DNA of 39,078 nucleotides from Natronospirales bacterium (GCA_018971605.1 JAGXAL010000005.1:1-39078); one strand, 5' to 3'; counted from the first letter of the stretch, positions 9,339 through 21,892 are shown. The notes: generated by a model from the sequence alone, not told the origin. Numbers and translations are program-made.

Positions 9339-9347
9339 TGTTATACT
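9339..9347 (+). promoter_or_regulatory. Candidate extended -10 promoter for the Smr gene
   Basis: In the 85-base surE/smr divergent gap, TGTTATACT gives an extended -10 element (TG, one base, TATACT; 5 of 6 matches to TATAAT). It lies about 26 bases before the GTG start of the Smr gene. No good -35 element is seen at 17 bases, which extended -10 promoters can tolerate. It supports the downstream GTG (9373) as the start, since the upstream GTG at 9355 would sit almost at the transcription start. This is inferred from sequence likeness only. Confidence 0.4.
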
Positions 9348-9372
9348 GTGGCCGGTGCGGACGGAAGCCTGC

Positions 9373-9912
9373 GTGACCAACAACGGCAAACTCAGCGACG
9401 AGGATGTGCGCGCGTTTCGCAGCGCGGTGGCGGACGCCAAACCATTGCCGCCACAACCGCTGCGTCGCGTGCCGCGACCCAAGCCGCGTGCGCGCTTCCG
9501 CCGCGCGGCGGAACAGGAAGTACTGGCGGAAAGTCTCGCCGGTCTGCCGGATCCCGACGAGCCCCTGCTCGGCGAAGGCCTGTTCTACGCCAAACCGGGC
9601 GTGCAGGATCGCGTATTACGCAAGCTGCGGCGCGGCCACTACAGCGTGGGCGCGGAACTCGATATGCACGGCCTGCGCGCCGAGGATGCCCGCGTGGCGC
9701 TCGCCGAATTCCTGCTGCATGCGCGCGGCCGACGCGTGCGCTGCGTGCGCATCATCCACGGCAAGGGCTACCGTTCCGGTCCGCGCGGACCGGTGCTCAA
9801 GCAAAAACTCAACGGCTGGCTGCGACAGCGGGATGAAGTCATGGCCTTTTGCTCGGCGCGGCCCGCGGACGGCGGCACCGGAGCGGTCTATGTGCTGCTG
9901 AGCGGCGGCTGA
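9373..9912 (+). CDS. Smr-domain protein (SmrA/SmrB-like)
   Basis: A 179-residue protein with a C-terminal Smr domain, from [13 protein letters not shown] at about residue 90 to [10 protein letters not shown]. It has the D-x-HG and IIHGKG motifs of the family. Smr proteins include endonucleases; E. coli SmrB cleaves mRNA at collided ribosomes. The N-terminal region ([19 protein letters not shown] ... [10 protein letters not shown]) follows the same plan as E. coli SmrA/SmrB, with a basic proline-rich linker. The ending with [11 protein letters not shown] is nearer to SmrA. I start at GTG 9373 because GGAAG lies six bases upstream; GTG 9355 lacks such a site. The gene interrupts the truD-surE neighbourhood on the opposite strand. 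The biochemical role is inferred from family only. Confidence 0.85.
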   Translation: MTNNGKLSDEDVRAFRSAVADAKPLPPQPLRRVPRPKPRARFRRAAEQEVLAESLAGLPDPDEPLLGEGLFYAKPGVQDRVLRKLRRGHYSVGAELDMHGLRAEDARVALAEFLLHARGRRVRCVRIIHGKGYRSGPRGPVLKQKLNGWLRQRDEVMAFCSARPADGGTGAVYVLLSGG

Positions 9913-9941
9913 ACCATCACCCAACCACGGGAAATATCACC

Positions 9942-10121
9942 ATGCACATCACACTTACGGTCACCGTGCTCGTCGTATTCACCATCGTCGGCGGCCTGAT
10001 CCTGCTGCTGTGGCCGACGCTCTATCAGAAGGCCAAATGGCTGCGCTATCTTGTCGGTGCGGTGCTGATCGTGCTCGGCATTCTGGCGCTGCTGGGCATT
10101 CACATTGCGTATATCAACTGA
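9942..10121 (+). CDS. Two-helix small membrane protein, 59 residues
   Basis: Short but convincing gene: ATG 9942 with GGGA upstream, TGA at 10119-10121, 29 bases after the Smr stop and probably cotranscribed with it. The product has two hydrophobic helices, about residues 3-24 (ITLTVTVLVVFTIVGGLILLLW) and 36-57 (LRYLVGAVLIVLGILALLGIHIA). They are joined by a short basic loop with a Pro (PTLYQKAKW). The pattern recalls small DUF3096-type membrane proteins, in which a glycine-rich helix, a Pro-containing turn and a second helix make up the whole protein. I do not recognise it firmly and give no function. Confidence 0.65.
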   Translation: MHITLTVTVLVVFTIVGGLILLLWPTLYQKAKWLRYLVGAVLIVLGILALLGIHIAYIN

Positions 10122-10190
10122 AACGCCAAGATAGCTGCCGGATCAATCGCACCGCTGATCTGAGCTGTCAATCTTTCACCCGCAGCGGTT

Positions 10191-12020
10191 TCAGTTTGCC
10201 GCCGCCACGGGCAAATCCTTGGGCGTGTATGGCAAGCCCATTTTCTTCAACACCGCCTTGAAACGCGGGTCATCCTTGTAACGCAGAAACAAGGGATCGT
10301 AACGCAGTTGCTGGATGCCGGCGTCGCGATTGACCCAAGCGCGGTCCAGCCATTTGAACGTGTTGTCCGGATCGCGGCGCACTGCATACACCTCGGCGAT
10401 CTGGTAAGCCGAACCACCCGCCTCCTTGTCGATCAAGATCTTCAATGCGGTATCGGCAGCGGTGCGATCGGTGCCGATCTGTAAAGCCAACGCCATGGCA
10501 ACCTCCCGCCAGGGACCTGCTGGTTCCTGTTGTGCAGCGGCCAGCGCGGCTGCAGCGTCACCACGCAGGACTTCGATGATCGCCAGTTGCTGATGGAATT
10601 CGGCCGCTTCCGGTCGCAGTGCAATCGCCAGTCGGATCGCCTGCTCGCCCTCATCGAAGCGTCCGAGCGTCACCAAATATTGGGAAAGAAAATCGTAGTC
10701 GCCTGCAGCCAGCGGGTCAGTGGTTAGCGCCTTCCGGGTCAGGTTGATGGCTTGCGGCAACTGTCCAAGCGTCGCCAGTACGCGCCCCAGGTTGTATTTC
10801 GCAATGCTATCGTTGGGCGCCAGCTGCAATGCGCGCCGAAATTCGGTCTCGGACCCGTACCAGTCGAACTTTGCATTGAGCAGCAACCAGCCGTGCGCAG
10901 TGTGGGCCGCCGCCAGATCCGGCGCAAGTTTCAGCGCGGTATCCACTGCCGCGCGTGCCTTAGCATTGGCCTGTCGCGCAGGCGCCCCGCCGAGGAATCT
11001 GGATGCCAGGTCCGTCCATTCGGATGACAGACCCGCATAGGCGCGCGCAAAGCGGGGATCCAGTTCGACCGCCCGGGTGTAAAAAGCGATGGCCTTGCGG
11101 GTATCAGCCTCGGTTTGCAGTGCATCGTAAGCGTTACCTTGCAGGTAAGCGTTATAGGCCGCGAGATTGCCGCTGGGCGGACGATCGCTCTGCACCACCG
11201 CGCCGGGCGCAGTCAGCAACTTGGCTTGCAAGGCATCGGCGACGGAATGGGTGATGTCGTCCTGCAGCGCGAATAGATCCTTGTATGGGCGGTCGTAGCG
11301 CTGCGACCACAGCGTGCTCCCGTCGGTGGCATTCACCAGTTCCGCATTGATGCGCACTTCATTGCCGGCACGCTGCACGCTGCCTTCCAGCAGGTGCGCC
11401 ACGCCGAGTTTCTCACCGATCCTGGCGCTGCTCTCGGCGCTGTTGCGAAATTGAAACGAAGAATCGCGGCTGATTACTTTCAGGCCCGCGAATTGCGACA
11501 GCGCCGTAATTAAATCTTCCGATAACCCATCCGAGAAATACTGCTGGTTTTTGTCATCGCTTTCATTGACAAACGGCAGCACCGCCACGGACTTGGCCGG
11601 GATGGTGGTGGCAGCTGATGGTACGGCAGCGGCTGGTGCCACTTTGGCTACATTTTGCTCTGCAGCCAGACGTTCCGCATGCCGTTCTGAAAAACGCCAA
11701 GCATAGAAACTGGAGACCACCACCGCCCCAATAACGATGGGTGTGATGATGGCTCCGAGTTTCCAGCGCCGCTTCTGCCAGCCAGTCTGATAAGCAGGAT
11801 CCGCGGGTTTGACCAGCAGCCACGCGAGCACGATCGCCACCGGAAAACCCGCAATCAAAATGATGATGACCGCCGGCACCGCCGCCGACCAGCCGAAATA
11901 CGGAAAAGCGCGGGCCACCACCTGGATCAGCACCGCGATGGTCGCGCCATACCACGCCGCCACCCGATAGATATGGTGCTGCTTCAGCCGCGCGAAAAAA
12001 CTTGGTTGTTGATCAGCCAT
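10191..12020 (-). CDS. Membrane-anchored TolB-like / tetratricopeptide repeat protein
   Basis: A 609-residue protein of unknown specific role. Residues 8-70 contain two hydrophobic helices (HIYRVAAWYGATIAVLIQVV and AAVPAVIIILIAGFPVAIVL). A third helix lies at about 88-107. A 35-residue Ala/Glu-rich linker leads to a TolB-like/FlgO-type domain at about 143-270 (KSVAVLPFVNESDDK, YFSDGLSEDLITALSQ, LLEGSVQRAGNEVRI). TPR units follow from about 285 to 585 (for example AIAFYTRAVELDPRFARAYAG and EFRRALQLAPNDSIAKYNLG). This layout is known from proteins that elsewhere carry an N-terminal adenylate cyclase or winged-helix domain; here only the membrane segment is present. ATG 12020 has AGGGG upstream. 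It converges on the 59-residue gene, and its 5' side holds REP palindromes. Confidence 0.85.
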   Translation of the reverse strand: MADQQPSFFARLKQHHIYRVAAWYGATIAVLIQVVARAFPYFGWSAAVPAVIIILIAGFPVAIVLAWLLVKPADPAYQTGWQKRRWKLGAIITPIVIGAVVVSSFYAWRFSERHAERLAAEQNVAKVAPAAAVPSAATTIPAKSVAVLPFVNESDDKNQQYFSDGLSEDLITALSQFAGLKVISRDSSFQFRNSAESSARIGEKLGVAHLLEGSVQRAGNEVRINAELVNATDGSTLWSQRYDRPYKDLFALQDDITHSVADALQAKLLTAPGAVVQSDRPPSGNLAAYNAYLQGNAYDALQTEADTRKAIAFYTRAVELDPRFARAYAGLSSEWTDLASRFLGGAPARQANAKARAAVDTALKLAPDLAAAHTAHGWLLLNAKFDWYGSETEFRRALQLAPNDSIAKYNLGRVLATLGQLPQAINLTRKALTTDPLAAGDYDFLSQYLVTLGRFDEGEQAIRLAIALRPEAAEFHQQLAIIEVLRGDAAAALAAAQQEPAGPWREVAMALALQIGTDRTAADTALKILIDKEAGGSAYQIAEVYAVRRDPDNTFKWLDRAWVNRDAGIQQLRYDPLFLRYKDDPRFKAVLKKMGLPYTPKDLPVAAAN

Positions 12021-12115
12021 GGAACCCCTGTTGATGGCGCCAAATTATAACGGGCGGTGGGCCATGTGGGAGCACAGCATGCACGGACAGGCGCCACGGC
12101 GAAACCATACGCAGG

Positions 12116-12180
12116 TCGCGGGCATGGCCCGCTCTTACGGTGATCAATCAATTGCAGGAGCGGCATTCCCGCCGTGATTC
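12116..12180. repeat. Pair of GTAG-type REP palindromes upstream of the TPR gene
   Basis: This lies in a 229-base intergenic stretch (12021-12249). Read on the minus strand, 12138-12116 is GTAAGAGCGGGCCATGCCCGCGA. Read on the plus strand, 12154-12180 is GCAGGAGCGG, ATTC, CCGCCGTGATTC, a more decayed copy. Both share the GAGCGG stem and the GCGA/GTGATTC end with the pair at 1708-1765, but the two units point away from each other here and toward each other there. I see no other structure in the stretch apart from a possible third remnant near 12066 (GTGGGAGCACAGCATGC). Confidence 0.65.
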
Positions 12181-12249
12181 GAACAATTGCGCGTCCCATG
12201 CGCTCCTTACCGGGTGGCAGCAGTGCGAGGAGTTACGAGCAAGACAGCC

Positions 12250-13014
12250 TTAACGCGCAGCTTTGCGTGCCGCCAGCTGCGCCACCATCGCCCGCATGGC
12301 GGCCTGGGTTTCGGCGCTGAACCAGACGTTCATCAGGTCCGCATGACTACGGTCGCCGTGTTCAGAGAACAAAGCGACAAGGTCGGCACGCGCAAGTTTG
12401 CGGGTGGCCGCCACTGCCTGCGGCGGAAGTACCAACAGACTCCGGCACCATTCGAGTGCCGCGGGAATCACCTGCTCCACCGGCAACACTTGATCTACCA
12501 GACCGATGCGCTGGGCTTCGTCGGGCGATATTAACAGTCCATGCAGACACAGGCGTTCGGCCTGGCGCACGCCGACCAAGCGCTTGAGCGCCGCATGAAT
12601 CACCGCCGGCACCGGCAGGCCCACGCGCACTTCGTTCAGGCCGATCTTGAAATCGCCCTGCGCGGCGATGCGCGTGTCGCAGAAAATCGCCAGCACCGCG
12701 CCGCCTGCCGGACTGTGGCCGGTGATGGCCGCGGCAATCGGCAACGGCGAGAGCGCAATCGCGCGCAGCAACTCGATGAATTCCCGCCAGAACTCGCTCA
12801 TCGCCGAATGCTCCAGCTTGAGCAGCGCCGGTACATCCAGCCCCGCCGAGAACATGCCTTCGGCGCCCGACAACAGCAATGCGCGTGCGCCGTGGCGAGA
12901 TGCAGACTCCAGTGCCTCGTGCAGCACGTGCACCAGCTCGGGATCGAGCGCATTCGCCGGCGGATGGTCCAGGCGCAATTCCAGTATGTCCTGGTGTTCA
13001 ATTTTCATCAGCAT
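12250..13014 (-). CDS. Enoyl-CoA hydratase/isomerase family protein, probable 3,2-trans-enoyl-CoA isomerase
   Basis: A 254-residue crotonase-fold protein. The oxyanion-hole segments are FSAGLD (55-60) and GHSPAGGAVLAI (99-110). The segment FKIGLNEVRVGLPVP, with Glu128, and then AERLCLHGLLISPDEAQRIGLVDQVLP match mitochondrial-type delta3,delta2-enoyl-CoA isomerases more closely than hydratases, which carry two catalytic Glu. It would shift double bonds during oxidation of unsaturated fatty acids. ATG 13014 is chosen because AAGGAG sits six bases upstream; the in-frame ATGs further upstream (13035, 13047) lack this. The start overlaps the end of truD by 17 bases, so expression is tied to truD. 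Exact substrate is not decidable. Confidence 0.82.
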   Translation of the reverse strand: MLMKIEHQDILELRLDHPPANALDPELVHVLHEALESASRHGARALLLSGAEGMFSAGLDVPALLKLEHSAMSEFWREFIELLRAIALSPLPIAAAITGHSPAGGAVLAIFCDTRIAAQGDFKIGLNEVRVGLPVPAVIHAALKRLVGVRQAERLCLHGLLISPDEAQRIGLVDQVLPVEQVIPAALEWCRSLLVLPPQAVAATRKLARADLVALFSEHGDRSHADLMNVWFSAETQAAMRAMVAQLAARKAAR

Positions 13015-14059
13015 TGCCGTCTCCTTGATTCGCATCGTGAGTGTCAATCAGCTCACGCACCACGCTGGTCGCGTAAGCGCCTGCCGGCAGGGAAAATCCC
13101 AGCTTGAGCGTGTCCCCGTCCAGGGACTGCCAGCTCAAATCGTGTAGCGGCAGGCGCAAGCTGCGCCGTGCGGCCTCCAGCCCAGCCGCACCCAGTCCGT
13201 GCGCCAGTCCCGCATATTCAGTTGCGATACCGGTCTCCAGTACTTGTACTTGGCCGGATACGCGGCTCTCTCCCCTGCCCCACAAGGGGCCGGTGGGATG
13301 CAGATCGCCGGATGCGCAACGTGCCCTCAGCGCTTCGTCCACGCAGGCTGCCTGAAAAATGCTGTGACTGCCGTCGAGCATGCACACTTCGCCCGGCAGG
13401 ATTGTATTCCACGTTGCCTCCGCCACCCGCCGGGATAACACGGCGTTGAATATCAAACTGCGCGCAGCCGACAATAGCAGGCCGCGCAGTTTGCGGTCGC
13501 GCACGCTGCGCGGATCCATAAACATTTTTTCAGCCGCGCCGATATTGGCGCCGTCACGGCCAAAGCGCTGCGGGCCGAAATAGTTGGGCACGCCTTGTTC
13601 CCGGATAATCCGCAAGCGGGGTTCCAGCTCATCCGGCGGCGCAGACAGCTCGCGCAATACCAGTTCGAAACGGTTGCCTTGGAGTGCGCCGGTACGCAGC
13701 TTGCGACCGTGGCGTGCGGCCGACAACACGCGGAATTCCGGATTTGCCAAGGCTTGCCAGTCCGGTTCCGGATGTTTGCCGAGCCACAGGCTGAAATGCT
13801 GAATGGCGACCGCATGCCGATCCTTGATGCCGGCAAAACTCACGTCGCGCGGAGGGATTCCGGCGTAACGCGCCAGCTCGCGCGCCACCCACAAGGTATT
13901 GGCAGAGCGCTTTTCCACTTTGACGAGCAGGTGCTCGCCCGCGCCATCCGCCTCGAAGCCCAGCACTTCCTCGACCTGAAAATCTTCCGGCGATGCACGC
14001 AGCCGGCCGTGCGCCACGACCGGGCTGTGAGCACGCGCCCATTCAGGCAGAGCTCCCAT
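12998..14059 (-). CDS. truD: tRNA pseudouridine-13 synthase TruD
   Basis: Converts U13 to pseudouridine in tRNA-Glu. The product is 353 residues from ATG 14059. The N-terminal ASPEDFQVEEVLGFEADGAGEHLLVKVEK region (in parts: ASPEDF, GAGEHLL) and KRSANTLWVARELAR are typical. The catalytic Asp is in FAGIKDRHA and falls at residue 80 with this start. The insertion domain follows, with VPNYFGPQRFGRDGANI and GPLWGRGES, and the C-terminus has LPAGAYATSVVRELI. GTG 14065, directly after the ispF TGA, is an alternative that adds two residues. The gene sits in ispD-ispF-truD order as usual, but surE does not follow; the isomerase gene overlaps its 3' end instead. Confidence 0.95.
   Translation of the reverse strand: MGALPEWARAHSPVVAHGRLRASPEDFQVEEVLGFEADGAGEHLLVKVEKRSANTLWVARELARYAGIPPRDVSFAGIKDRHAVAIQHFSLWLGKHPEPDWQALANPEFRVLSAARHGRKLRTGALQGNRFELVLRELSAPPDELEPRLRIIREQGVPNYFGPQRFGRDGANIGAAEKMFMDPRSVRDRKLRGLLLSAARSLIFNAVLSRRVAEATWNTILPGEVCMLDGSHSIFQAACVDEALRARCASGDLHPTGPLWGRGESRVSGQVQVLETGIATEYAGLAHGLGAAGLEAARRSLRLPLHDLSWQSLDGDTLKLGFSLPAGAYATSVVRELIDTHDANQGDGNADEN
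13021..13026 (-). promoter_or_regulatory. Strong Shine-Dalgarno fixing the isomerase start
   Basis: AAGGAG on the minus strand, six bases before ATG 13014 and still within the truD coding region. It decides the start among four in-frame ATGs (13047, 13035, 13014, 13008) and indicates reinitiation or independent loading just before the truD stop. Confidence 0.75.
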
Positions 14060-14065
14060 ACTCAC

Positions 14066-14551
14066 TCAGGCTTTTTCGGAAGCAGTGCCCACCAAAGCGA
14101 CAGCCTGCACCGCGAGCCCTTCACCGCGGCCGATATAACCCAAGCCTTCAGTGGTGGTAGCTTTGACGTTGACGCAATCCTGCGGCAGTTTCAGGTCCGC
14201 GGCCAGATTGGCGCACATGGCGGGTATGTGCGGCGCCATCTTCGGCGCCTGCGCCAGGATGGTGGCGTCCACCTGCAAGGGCTTCAGCCCGCGTTGTGCC
14301 AAGAGCGCGACAACCTGCGCGAGCAGCTTGCGGCTGTCAGCACCGCGCCATTGGGGATCAGTGTCGGGGAAATGCCGGCCGATGTCGCCGAGCGCGGCGG
14401 CGCCCAAGAGTGCATCACAGACCGCATGCAGCAACACGTCACCGTCGGAATGTGCCTTCAGGCCAAGCGTGTGCGCGATGCGCACGCCACCCAGAATGAT
14501 TTGATTTCCGGGGCCGAAGGCGTGCACGTCGAAACCGTGGCCGATTCTCAT
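14066..14551 (-). CDS. ispF: 2-C-methyl-D-erythritol 2,4-cyclodiphosphate synthase
   Basis: Fifth step of the MEP isoprenoid pathway, cyclising CDP-ME-2-phosphate with release of CMP. 161 residues, the usual size. The zinc ligands are visible as Asp8 and His10 (GHGFDVH) and His42 ([15 protein letters not shown]). The other conserved blocks are [12 protein letters not shown], the flexible loop near AQAPKM, and [17 protein letters not shown] at the C-terminus. Its ATG overlaps the ispD stop (ATGA, 14548-14551), so the two consecutive-pathway genes are translationally coupled. dxr of the same pathway is 20 kb upstream in the same orientation. Confidence 0.97.
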   Translation of the reverse strand: MRIGHGFDVHAFGPGNQIILGGVRIAHTLGLKAHSDGDVLLHAVCDALLGAAALGDIGRHFPDTDPQWRGADSRKLLAQVVALLAQRGLKPLQVDATILAQAPKMAPHIPAMCANLAADLKLPQDCVNVKATTTEGLGYIGRGEGLAVQAVALVGTASEKA

Positions 14552-15267
14552 GCTGGGCTCCGTGCCTGGCTCTTCAGGATCGCTTCGGCTAGGGCGAGGT
14601 CGGAAGCCCGCGTGATCTTGATGTTGTCGCTGCGGCCCTCGACCACGCTTACGCGATCGGGGTGCAGGGCTTCGACGGCGGCGGATTCATCCGTAGGCGC
14701 ATGCCCGGCAGCCAGCGCAGACTCCAAGGCTTCATTTAGTAGGCCATAACGAAACATCTGCGGCGTGAACGCGCGCCACAGACTGCTGCGATCCGGGGTG
14801 TCATGAATCATATGCGCATCATCTACATGCTTAACGGTGTCGCTGAGCGGTGCGGCCAGAATCCCGCCCACCGGATCCTGTTCCAGGGTCTGCATCAACT
14901 TGTCCAGATCTTCGGCATGCAGGCAGGGGCGCACCGCATCGTGTACCAGCACCCAGTCATCCGTGCGCAGTTCGTCCCGCAGGCTGTGCAAGGCGTTCAG
15001 CACCGAATGCGCGCGCTCTTTGCCGCCCTGCGTGATGCGCAACGGTTTGCCGGATGCACGCGGGTGATGCCGTTGCCACCAAGTATCGTCCGCGGCTATC
15101 GCCACCGTGACCCCGGCGATGCGCGCATGCGCAAGAAAGCATTTCAATACATGCTCGATGACCGCGCATCCTGCAAGCGGCAGGTATTGCTTGGGAACCT
15201 CGCCGCCCATGCGTACCCCGCGGCCCGCGGCCGGAATGACGGCCCAGAATCGCGGCGTGCCCGACAT
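14548..15267 (-). CDS. ispD: 2-C-methyl-D-erythritol 4-phosphate cytidylyltransferase
   Basis: Third step of the MEP pathway, joining MEP to CTP. The product is 239 residues. The nucleotide-binding signature is [20 protein letters not shown], followed by KQYLPLAG. Later blocks are [24 protein letters not shown] and [10 protein letters not shown], then [20 protein letters not shown] and [11 protein letters not shown] use ATG 15267 ([10 protein letters not shown]), four bases after the ftsB stop. The longer frame to 15309 lies inside ftsB and adds residues with no family likeness. The ftsB-ispD pairing is standard in gammaproteobacteria. Confidence 0.96.
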   Translation of the reverse strand: MSGTPRFWAVIPAAGRGVRMGGEVPKQYLPLAGCAVIEHVLKCFLAHARIAGVTVAIAADDTWWQRHHPRASGKPLRITQGGKERAHSVLNALHSLRDELRTDDWVLVHDAVRPCLHAEDLDKLMQTLEQDPVGGILAAPLSDTVKHVDDAHMIHDTPDRSSLWRAFTPQMFRYGLLNEALESALAAGHAPTDESAAVEALHPDRVSVVEGRSDNIKITRASDLALAEAILKSQARSPA

Positions 15268-15271
15268 GCCG

Positions 15272-16890
<1,619 letters not shown>

Positions 16891-16984
16891 CTAATTTCCA
16901 TTGGTACCCGTCGCTGTCGCGAAAGCGTGTGCCCGGGTTTTAAAACTGGATTCGCGTTTTCGCGGGATTGACGATGAAGGTGAT

Positions 16985-19563
<2,579 letters not shown>

Positions 19564-19575
19564 CTACTCGGATGA

Positions 19576-20913
19576 TTACTGCAACGGTGGATGCCCGTGC
19601 CAGTGAATGCGCAACCCGGGCTCGTGCCGGCCGGCGGCAAACGGAGCACAAACGAACAGGCCAGCCACAGCGGCCAGCTCCTCGCCGGCATAAATCAGCG
19701 GCAAGCATTCGCGCATCCACGGCAGCACCGCGAATTCCTGCAGCCATTTCTTCAACGGTCGGCGATGCGCGCGGCCAGCTGGGCGGCAAACCTCCCCGCC
19801 GGCACGAAACCGGACACGCAAGCCATCCTCGGGACAGGCCGCGGCCTTCAGGCCCTCACCTTCCGCGGCCTGTAGTTGCAGGCTTCCCAGCCCCATGCCC
19901 AGGTCCTGGGCATGCCCGGGAAGCAGCCGGAACTCCCCGGCCGGCGCCTCGGGCAACGGAGCCAGGGCGTAGAGCCGCTGGCGGTAGCGGCGCAGTTCCG
20001 CGCCCTCCCAGCTTAAGCAGGGATTGCGATCCGCACCCGCGGCCAGGACTTCGGCAAACACCTGCTCCAGCTTGCGGGCCGGGGGCAACGGCAGTTCCAG
20101 CTTCTCCAGCCAGTAGCGCAGCAAGTTCTTGACTCGCGGCACACCCAGCTTGCGCAAACTCACGACCGCGAGTGTCTGCCCGTCGCCCGAGGCGCACTGC
20201 TTCCAGTCCTCTGCCGCCTGCCCGATCAGCAGTTCCAGTGCTTCACCGCAATGACGCGCGCCGCGGCTCACGGTTTCCGCCGCTGCCGGCCAACGCTGCT
20301 TCAGCGGCGGCAGGATCACATGACGCAAGTAATTACGGTCAAAACGCGTGTCGGCGTTGCTGGGATCTTCCAGCCAATCGAAGCGCTGCTGCTCCGCCCA
20401 TTTCCGCAATTCCTCACGCGAAAAGCCGAGCAGCGGCCGCGCCATCTGTGCGGCGCCGCAGTCCGCCAGCATCGGCATGGCCGCCAGGCCGCGCAAGCCT
20501 GCGCCGCGCAGCGCCTGCAGCAGGAAAGTCTCCAGCTGGTCGTCCTGATGATGCGCCAGCAGCAGCAGGTCCCCGGCACCCAGCAAGGCGCGGTAACTCG
20601 CGTAACGCGCGGTGCGCGCCACGGCTTCGAGACTTTCGCCCTTGGCCGGACTGACTTCAACTCCGCGGCACTCGAGCGGCACGCGCAACTGCGCGCAGCA
20701 GCGTTCGCAATGCTGCTGCCAGGCATCGGAATCGGAATGAATATGATGATTGATATGCAGGGCGCGCAGTTCGCCCGCCAGCGCGGACTTCTGCTGCGCC
20801 AGCGCCTGCAACAGCACACTGGAATCCAGCCCGCCGCTGTAGGCCACCCAATAGCGCTGCGCGGCCGGAAGGCCGCGCAGCAGGTTCAACAACTTGTCCG
20901 GATCGAAGCCCAC
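19576..20913 (-). CDS. tilS: tRNA(Ile)-lysidine synthase
   Basis: Modifies C34 of tRNA-Ile(CAU) to lysidine, so that it reads AUA and is charged with Ile. The product is 445 residues. The PP-loop ATP-binding motif is YSGGLDSSVLL at about 25-35. Other family blocks are LHINHHIHSDSD, EAVARTARYASY, LLLAHHQDDQLETFLLQALRGAG and WLEDPSNADTRFDRNYLRH. The C-terminal TilS domain starts near residue 360 and ends around RRPLKKWLQEF. The start is uncertain: GTG 20913 is the only reasonable in-frame start after the accA stop, 22 bases downstream of it, and lacks a clear Shine-Dalgarno sequence. Frame extension to 21165 lies within accA. Confidence 0.93.
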   Translation of the reverse strand: MGFDPDKLLNLLRGLPAAQRYWVAYSGGLDSSVLLQALAQQKSALAGELRALHINHHIHSDSDAWQQHCERCCAQLRVPLECRGVEVSPAKGESLEAVARTARYASYRALLGAGDLLLLAHHQDDQLETFLLQALRGAGLRGLAAMPMLADCGAAQMARPLLGFSREELRKWAEQQRFDWLEDPSNADTRFDRNYLRHVILPPLKQRWPAAAETVSRGARHCGEALELLIGQAAEDWKQCASGDGQTLAVVSLRKLGVPRVKNLLRYWLEKLELPLPPARKLEQVFAEVLAAGADRNPCLSWEGAELRRYRQRLYALAPLPEAPAGEFRLLPGHAQDLGMGLGSLQLQAAEGEGLKAAACPEDGLRVRFRAGGEVCRPAGRAHRRPLKKWLQEFAVLPWMRECLPLIYAGEELAAVAGLFVCAPFAAGRHEPGLRIHWHGHPPLQ

Positions 20914-20935
20914 GGCGTAAACGCGACTGCCCGCT

Positions 20936-21892
20936 TCACTCCTTGAACGTGCCGAAGGAAGTGAAACGTTTGTAACGCGCCTCCAGCAGTTCGTCAATGG
21001 ATACGTGTTCCAGCCGGCTGAGGTTGTCCACCAGGGCTTTCTTGACGGTGGCGGCCGTGGCATCCACGTTGCGGTGCGCGCCGCCCAGCGGTTCCTTGAG
21101 CACCGCGTCCACCAGACCCAGACTCTTGAGGCGCTCGGCGGTGATGCCCATGGCCTCGGCCGCATCGCTGGCCTTGTCGGCGCTCTTCCACAGGATCGAG
21201 GCGCAGCCCTCGGGCGAAATCACCGAGTAAATGCTGTACTGCAGCATGAGCACGCGATCGCCGACGCCGATGGCGAGCGCGCCGCCGGAACCGCCTTCGC
21301 CGATCACCGTGGCGATGATCGGCACGCGCAGCGTGGACATTTCAAACAGATTGTGGGCGATGGCCTCCGACTGGCCGCGCTCTTCGGCGCCCACGCCCGG
21401 GTAGGCGCCGGGCGTATCAATGAAAGTCATCAGCGGCAGGCGCATGCGTTCGGCCAGCTTCATGATGCGCAAAGCCTTGCGATAACCTTCGGGCCGCGGC
21501 ATGCCGAAATTGCGCCGGACTTTCTCCTTGGTGTCGCGGCCCTTCTGCTCGCCGATGACGGCCACCGGCCGGCTGTCGAGGCGCGCCACGCCCGCCACGA
21601 TCGCCGCATCATCGCCGAACGTGCGGTCGCCGTGCAGTTCCTCGAAATCAGTGAAGATGCGCGAGAGGTAATCCAGCGTGTAGGGCCGCAGCGGATGGCG
21701 CGCCAGCTGGGCCACCTGCCAGGCACTGAGGCTCGAGAAGATAGTTTCGGTGAGGATGCGGCTCTTGGCCTGCAGCCGCTCGATCTCGTCGGTGATGCTG
21801 ACGGCGGACTCATCGCCCACGAAGCGCAGTTCCTCGATCTTGGCTTCGAGCTCGGCGATCGGCTGTTCAAACTCGAGGAAATTGAGATTCAT
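20936..21892 (-). CDS. accA: Acetyl-CoA carboxylase carboxyltransferase, alpha subunit
   Basis: Pairs with AccD to transfer the carboxyl group from biotin to acetyl-CoA, the first step of fatty acid synthesis. The product is 318 residues, standard size. The start [22 protein letters not shown] is diagnostic. The carboxyltransferase core shows [64 protein letters not shown] and [15 protein letters not shown]. The gene follows dnaE after 115 bases, an interval with a 14-base perfect palindrome (21938-21951). A GGGAGG is visible upstream but 14 bases from the ATG. The stop region contains AAGGAG, which may help load ribosomes for tilS. Confidence 0.97.
   Translation of the reverse strand: MNLNFLEFEQPIAELEAKIEELRFVGDESAVSITDEIERLQAKSRILTETIFSSLSAWQVAQLARHPLRPYTLDYLSRIFTDFEELHGDRTFGDDAAIVAGVARLDSRPVAVIGEQKGRDTKEKVRRNFGMPRPEGYRKALRIMKLAERMRLPLMTFIDTPGAYPGVGAEERGQSEAIAHNLFEMSTLRVPIIATVIGEGGSGGALAIGVGDRVLMLQYSIYSVISPEGCASILWKSADKASDAAEAMGITAERLKSLGLVDAVLKEPLGGAHRNVDATAATVKKALVDNLSRLEHVSIDELLEARYKRFTSFGTFKE

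Noticed and set aside
9355-9372. Upstream GTG start for the Smr gene
   Set aside because: It has no Shine-Dalgarno sequence and lies almost at the transcription start expected from the extended -10 element; GTG 9373 has GGAAG in place.
10151-10189. Possible bidirectional terminator between the 59-residue gene and the TPR gene
   Set aside because: ACCGCTG/CAGCGGT pair over a 25-base loop with no T-run on either side; too weak to call.
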